Assembly: GCA_041481485.1 (NCBI GenBank)
Contig: JBGPBY010000023.1
Location: forward strand, 1-25,838
Direction: 5' to 3'
Source: JBGPBY01 sp041481485
Lineage (GTDB): Bacteria > Acidobacteriota > Terriglobia > 20CM-2-55-15
DNA length: 25,838 bases
The first letter of the stretch is position 1. Each line of letters begins with the position of its first letter. Both the position numbers and the translations under genes were made by a program. Positions 22,184 to 25,838 of the stretch are shown here, in pieces. A model generated the notes under the pieces. The model did no database searches and was not told the DNA's origin. It worked only from the letters and a program-made list of their open reading frames with translations.

Positions 22184-22830
22184 CGGAACCTCCATTTATT
22201 GACCGTTATCGCAAGTGCTTCGACGCCACATGGAGCGATGACACGCCAATCGACGACGTGCGTTTTGTCGTGCTGGATACGGAGACGACCGGACTCGACC
22301 CGTACACCGATCGAATTATTACCATTGGGGCTGTTGCTGTGCACAACGGAGACATTCTGCTGGAGGACTCTTTCGAAGCCCTGCTCAAAATGTCGGAGAA
22401 CAGCAGTTCAGTAACCGTCCATGGGGTGACTCGCGATGAAAGCCGTGCCGGTATGGAAGAGCCTCAAGCTCTCGAACGTTTTCTGGAATACCTCAGGGAT
22501 GGTGTGATTGTTGGACATCATATCGGTCACGATGTTGCGGCGCTGGATCAGGCCTGCGGCCGGCACTGGGGAATCCCGATATTCAACCGCGTCCTCGACA
22601 CGATGAATCTGGCACTGCATTTTCAGAAAGCCGGCGCCTTTTCCGGAAGGCCGCCGCTTCGACGCTTTACCCTGGACGCGCTGTGCGATGTCTTTGGAGT
22701 GATTCCTCACGACCGGCACACTGCAGCTGGCGACGCATTCATCACCGCTCAGGTTTTTCTCCGGCTGCGGCGGCTTGCATTGAGACACGGCAGGGAAAGT
22801 TTAATGAGAATCTGCGAACCGTTCGAATAG
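22165..22830 (+). CDS. DEDDh 3'-5' exonuclease (DnaQ/PolC-epsilon-like)
   Basis: 221 residues. All five catalytic residues are present: D38 and E40 (VVLDTETTGLD), D123 (VGHHIGHDVAALD), H185 and D190 (DRHTAAGDAF). Members remove nucleotides from 3' ends of DNA or RNA with two metal ions. The N-terminal ~30 residues before the first strand are an extension. The ATG at 22165 overlaps the end of the DUF294 gene by 19 bases; a GTG at 22180 would give the classical 4-base GTGA overlap and is an equally good start. The tight overlap means coupled translation, so this nuclease likely works with the cNMP/CBS/DUF294 protein; the biological role of the pair is not known to me. Confidence 0.93.
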   Translation: MAPGTVTEPPFIDRYRKCFDATWSDDTPIDDVRFVVLDTETTGLDPYTDRIITIGAVAVHNGDILLEDSFEALLKMSENSSSVTVHGVTRDESRAGMEEPQALERFLEYLRDGVIVGHHIGHDVAALDQACGRHWGIPIFNRVLDTMNLALHFQKAGAFSGRPPLRRFTLDALCDVFGVIPHDRHTAAGDAFITAQVFLRLRRLALRHGRESLMRICEPFE

Positions 22831-22919
22831 GCGAGCCCGACGCAAAGAGTTGTGTGTTCCTCACCCCAGAGAATGGGACAATCCGAAACATTGGGCGCCA
22901 AAATCCTGAAGGAGACACC

Positions 22920-23915
22920 ATGGAGAAGCGAAAACTCGGAAATAGTAATCTGGAAGTATCGGCCCTGGGACTCGGCTGCATGGGGATGAGTTTTGGGTAC
23001 GGACCGCCGCACGACAAGGTGGAGATGATCTCTGTGATTCGTTCCGCTGTTGAACGCGGTGTGACTTTCTTTGATACCGCCGAGGTCTACGGTCCGTTCA
23101 TCAATGAAGAACTGGTGGGCGAAGCGCTTGCGCCATTCCGAAAAAATGTGGTGATTGCCACCAAGTTCGGGTTCAAACCGTCTCCGGGCAATACCGGCAG
23201 GTGGACCGAACTGGACAGCGGGCCGGAACACATCAAAGAGGTTGCGGAGTCTTCGCTGAAGCGGCTGAAGACCGATGTGATCGATCTTCTTTACCAGCAT
23301 CGTGTCGATCCGAACGTGCCGATCGAAGACGTGGCGGGAGCTGTGAAGGACCTCATCCAGCAAGGCAAGGTGAAACATTTTGGTCTCTCCGAGGCAGGCG
23401 TGCAAACCATCCGCCGTGCCCATGCCATTCAGCCCGTAACCGCGTTGCAGAGCGAATACTCGCTGTGGTGGAGAAAGCCCGAAGAAGACGTGCTGCCTGT
23501 ACTCGAGGAGCTTGGAATCGGCTTCGTTCCCTTTAGTCCGCTGGGTAAAGGTTTCCTCACTGGAAAAATCAACGAGGACACGACATTCGACAGCACGGAC
23601 TTCCGAAATGTAGTTCCTCGCTTTACGCCGGAAGCGAGAAAAGCCAATCAGGCGGTTGTCGATTTGCTGAACGACATTGCAAAGCGAAAGAATGCGACCC
23701 CGGCTCAGATCGCGCTGGCATGGCTGCTGGCTCAGCAACCGTGGATCGTTCCGATTCCGGGCACGACGAAGCTGCATCGCCTTGATGAAAATAATGGAGC
23801 GCTACAGGTAAAGCTCTCTCCCGCTGACATTGCTGAAATCAACAACGCTGCCGCCCGGATCACGGTGCACGGCGCGCGTTATCCGGAAAGAATGGAGCAA
23901 ATGACCGGCCGCTGA
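22920..23915 (+). CDS. Aldo/keto reductase
   Basis: 331 residues from ATG 22920. The open frame runs back to 22683, inside the exonuclease gene, but the GAAGGAG site at 22908-22914 and the family-typical start MEKRKLGNSNLEVSALGLGCMG fix the real start. The catalytic tetrad is present: D52 and Y57 (FFDTAEVYG), K82 (IATKFGF) and H127 (LLYQHRVD). NADPH-binding segments near the C-terminus (GFVPFSPLGKGFLTG and IPGTTKLHRLDENNGA) are intact. It should reduce aldehydes or ketones with NADPH as a cytoplasmic TIM barrel; it resembles general stress-type AKR13 members, but the substrate is open. It has its own 89-base upstream gap and ribosome site, so it need not be part of the exonuclease operon. Confidence 0.94.
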   Translation: MEKRKLGNSNLEVSALGLGCMGMSFGYGPPHDKVEMISVIRSAVERGVTFFDTAEVYGPFINEELVGEALAPFRKNVVIATKFGFKPSPGNTGRWTELDSGPEHIKEVAESSLKRLKTDVIDLLYQHRVDPNVPIEDVAGAVKDLIQQGKVKHFGLSEAGVQTIRRAHAIQPVTALQSEYSLWWRKPEEDVLPVLEELGIGFVPFSPLGKGFLTGKINEDTTFDSTDFRNVVPRFTPEARKANQAVVDLLNDIAKRKNATPAQIALAWLLAQQPWIVPIPGTTKLHRLDENNGALQVKLSPADIAEINNAAARITVHGARYPERMEQMTGR

Positions 23916-23980
23916 CCCATGCGGATAGTGATCTAAAGTTCAGACTGGTCATCAATCTGGTCCTGTAGGATACTTTTGTC

Positions 23981-24307
23981 ATGAGCAGGGGAAAGACGAT
24001 GACGGCAACTGAATTCAAAGCAAAGTGTCTGAGCGTCCTGGAGCACCTCGACCGTGGCGGACTCATTGTGACCAAGCGAGGCCGTCCGCTTGCGCGAGTA
24101 CTTCCGATGGACACCGTGGAAAACGAACGCATGATAGGTTCGATGAAAGGGAAGATCAAAATAAAGGGCGATCTTCTTTCAACCGGAGTGAATTGGAATG
24201 CTGAACGCCCGCCATTGCAAAAGAGAGCACCGGTTTGGATTTCAAATCTGACCCTGCAGATGAGATTATTGCCGCCACGAGTATCATCGAGAATATTCCA
24301 CTTCTAA
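23981..24307 (+). CDS. Orphan Phd/YefM-type antitoxin with aberrant C-terminal tail
   Basis: 108 residues as read; the first ~75 match the antitoxin fold (TATEFKAKCLSVLEHLDRGG, IVTKRGRPLARVLP, then SMKGKIKIKGDLLSTGVNWNAE, a toxin-binding tail). Residues 76-108 (RPPLQKRAPVW...) look unlike any antitoxin and come from reading the toxin remnant in another frame. ATG 23999 (residue 7) has AGGGGA 7 bases upstream and may be the true start. The original stop and most of the adjacent toxin gene appear deleted. It may still bind DNA, but has no partner here. It is unlike the antitoxin at 18711-18962 in sequence, so the two are not recent duplicates. Confidence 0.75.
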   Translation: MSRGKTMTATEFKAKCLSVLEHLDRGGLIVTKRGRPLARVLPMDTVENERMIGSMKGKIKIKGDLLSTGVNWNAERPPLQKRAPVWISNLTLQMRLLPPRVSSRIFHF

Positions 24308-24363
24308 CGCGGGACCGGCGGATTCTGAAATCGAAGATGGTCCCGCTGCTCCGGAAACTGTAG
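24198..24363 (+). pseudogene. VapC/PIN toxin remnant (C-terminal end only)
   Basis: An ATG-CTG-AAC at 24198 looks like the old toxin start, but that frame closes at once. From about 24232 the next frame reads GLDFKSDPADEIIAATSI, then IENIPLLTRDRRILKSK and MVPLLRKL before a TAG at 24361-24363. DPADEIIAAT and LLTRDRRI are the conserved last part of a PIN toxin with its final acidic residues. About two thirds of the toxin, including the first catalytic Asp and Glu, is missing. The stop codon lies in the CTGTAGG of the following half repeat. Confidence 0.75.
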
Positions 24364-24387
24364 GCGCAGTCTATGACCGCGCACAAT
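24358..24387 (+). repeat. Half copy of the GCGCGGTC palindromic repeat
   Basis: CTGTAGGCGCAGTCTATGACC followed by GCGCACAAT matches one arm of the repeats at 10777-10867 and 2104-2260; the opposite arm is absent. It abuts and ends the toxin remnant. Confidence 0.75.
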
Positions 24388-24531
24388 CGAAGGGACAGCA
24401 ATTGTTGACGAGCGATTCGCTCGCATCGACCACAGCCGGTTGTGTATTCCGGACTATTCACTTCCTCCAGCATTCCTCTATCATCGGGTCAATGACAATT
24501 GCGGCAACGTTGAGATTTTAGAACCGAATCG

Positions 24532-25743
24532 ATGAAAGATCTGATTCGAGACTCCCGCGTTCAGCGTTTGTTGCTCGCCAACATCACCGGTTCCATCGGC
24601 TCTGGAATAACGATTGTTGCCATACCGTGGCTGCTCGTCCATCGCCAAAATGGAGACCAGGTTTACGGGTATGTCACCATCGGCACCACGATCGCGCTGT
24701 TTCTGTTCATGCCCTACTACGGGTCATGGATCGATAAGCACTCCCGAAAGACCATGCTGCTGATTGGCGAACTCTTCGGGTTGACGGCGACATTGAGCAT
24801 GGCGGCATTCGCATTCTTCTCGGGGCACGTCTCGGTGTGGCAACTGATGACGAGCTACTTTTGCGGCATGATGTACTACACGCTGCACTACCCTGCGAAA
24901 TACGCATTTCTGCAGCAGATTATTGAGCCCCGGCACTTCCAGTCGTTGACGGGACTCATGGAAATTCAGGGACAAACCGCATCGATGATCTCGGGCGGAC
25001 TCGCGGGCATGCTTGTCGACCGTGTTCCGCTGTGGCTGATCCTGCTCGTTGACGCCGCTACTTATCTTTTCAGCTTTGCGGTTCAGTCGACGCTTCCGTA
25101 TGAATCCACTCACCTGAAAGCTGGAGCACCGTCGGCGGGCGCCTGGCGGATGATGGCGGAAGGCTGGCACTGGCTATACGGCCATGCACGATCGTCGATT
25201 TTTTTCGCGTGCACGCTTGTACCGTTCGTTCTGGTGATGGTCGACAACTACCTGCTCCCGGTTTATGTGAAGGATGTTCTGCTTGCTTCCGCGAGAGTTT
25301 TTGGCGGCGGCGAAATTACGTTTGCAGTGGGTGCGTTGATGGCCGGAGTATTCATTCCGATTATCGCGAACAGGCGGGGAGCCAATCCGGTAATCACGGT
25401 AACGATGACGCTATGTCTGGCCGCGGTCACCATGTTCATGCTCTATCGAACTCCCACGGGATACTTCGTGGCAATGAGCATCTTCGGCCTTGGAAATGCC
25501 GGGTGTCGAGTGGCTCGCACGGCGGCGATGCTGCACGTTGTTCCAAACGCGTTCATGGGGCGTGTCGGCATGTTCTTCAATGCCGCAGACCGTTTCCTTC
25601 GCACGGTGCTGATTTCAACTTCGACGCTAATCGTCCGCTATCACGGTCCGACCATGGCATTTTCCGTACTGTGGGTGGTCTTGTTGGGTGCGCTTATCGG
25701 AGCCGTTGCAACACGCTCGCCGCGGAAAGTATCCGCGGGTTAA
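24532..25743 (+). CDS. Major facilitator superfamily transporter
   Basis: 403 residues with about 11-12 hydrophobic segments, the usual MFS length. TM1 follows LIRDSRVQRLLLANITGSIGSGITIVAIPWLL. The loop 2-3 signature is present (G-S-W-I-D-K-H-S-R-K), a form of motif A (GxxxDxxxRK). The arrangement and the N-terminal half resemble the MFS_3 / enterobactin-exporter-like group of efflux proteins, but substrate and direction are not readable from sequence. The central loop (~residues 185-205, STLPYESTHLKAGAPSAG) joins the two six-helix halves. The ATG at 24532 has only a weak upstream site. It has no same-strand neighbour close by; the upstream 170 bases contain no gene. Confidence 0.9.
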   Translation: MKDLIRDSRVQRLLLANITGSIGSGITIVAIPWLLVHRQNGDQVYGYVTIGTTIALFLFMPYYGSWIDKHSRKTMLLIGELFGLTATLSMAAFAFFSGHVSVWQLMTSYFCGMMYYTLHYPAKYAFLQQIIEPRHFQSLTGLMEIQGQTASMISGGLAGMLVDRVPLWLILLVDAATYLFSFAVQSTLPYESTHLKAGAPSAGAWRMMAEGWHWLYGHARSSIFFACTLVPFVLVMVDNYLLPVYVKDVLLASARVFGGGEITFAVGALMAGVFIPIIANRRGANPVITVTMTLCLAAVTMFMLYRTPTGYFVAMSIFGLGNAGCRVARTAAMLHVVPNAFMGRVGMFFNAADRFLRTVLISTSTLIVRYHGPTMAFSVLWVVLLGALIGAVATRSPRKVSAG

Positions 25744-25754
25744 TTCCGGGACGG

Positions 25755-25778
25755 GCCCCTGATTCTGAGATTAGGGGC
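25755..25778 (+). terminator. Stem-loop after the MFS gene
   Basis: GCCCCTGAT-TCTGAG-ATTAGGGGC, a 9-bp stem with one G-T type pair and a 6-base loop, begins 12 bases after the stop. It has the position of a terminator but no clear T-run follows (GGCGTCAATTGT). Confidence 0.4.
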
Positions 25779-25838
25779 GGCGTCAATTGTGAGTTTGTCT
25801 GTTGTCCGTTGATTAATGGACCTGGTGACATTGATCCA

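Noticed and set aside
22683..22919. N-terminal extension of the aldo/keto reductase frame into the exonuclease gene
   Set aside because: GAAGGAG at 22908-22914 and the family-typical N-terminus place the start at 22920.
22749..23777. 342-residue minus-strand ORF under the aldo/keto reductase gene
   Set aside because: The plus strand carries the full catalytic tetrad of an aldo/keto reductase; the opposite ORF has no family features.

Overview
The window looks like chromosomal DNA from a soil or sediment acidobacterium (Acidobacteriota, Solibacter/Bryobacter or Vicinamibacteria type). This is inferred from gene content. Supporting signs are a DUF1588/DUF1585 cytochrome next to a DUF1552 protein, a secreted 'GKPDLSGTW' family protein, carboxypeptidase-regulatory-domain proteins, an EAL-HDOD regulator and many secreted plant-polymer esterases. 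No rRNA, tRNA, CRISPR array, transposase gene or phage gene was seen.

Layout. 1-3156 (+): the 3' end of a planctomycete-type cytochrome gene, a Tat-exported DUF1552 protein, a composite palindromic repeat, and a secreted-protein gene broken by one in-frame amber codon. 3169-10614 (-): a two-domain alpha/beta hydrolase with a CE15-like N-terminal half, a second copy of the composite repeat, then a tightly spaced pair made of a lipoprotein PQQ quinohaemoprotein alcohol dehydrogenase and a GNAT/ADP-forming acyl-CoA synthetase fusion. 10615-11053: a repeat-rich divergent gap. 11054-17027 (+): an EAL-HDOD protein with a long coiled coil, a long hairpin repeat, a carboxypeptidase-regulatory-domain protein, an unknown exported protein and a tannase/feruloyl esterase with a Gly-rich insert. 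17108-18962 (-): a half-size DMT/EamA membrane protein, an AHSA1/SRPBCC protein and a PIN/Phd toxin-antitoxin pair with a perfect 23-bp palindrome on the antitoxin start codon.

19019-22830 is the most unusual part. A rhodanese domain is fused to a two-TM potassium-channel pore (-). It is divergent from a cyclic-nucleotide/CBS/DUF294 protein whose nucleotidyltransferase aspartates are replaced, and that gene overlaps a DEDDh exonuclease gene. 22920-25743 (+) holds an aldo/keto reductase, an orphan antitoxin fused to the debris of its PIN toxin, and an MFS transporter.

Working together (inference): the CE15-like hydrolase, the tannase and the PQQ dehydrogenase suggest extracytoplasmic attack on plant esters and alcohols. 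The acyl-CoA synthetase could activate the resulting acids. A family of 'TGTAGG-GCGGTCTATGACC' palindromic repeats punctuates the intergenic regions, in forms from a ~155-bp composite element with two near-complete copies down to a 31-bp palindrome and a half element.
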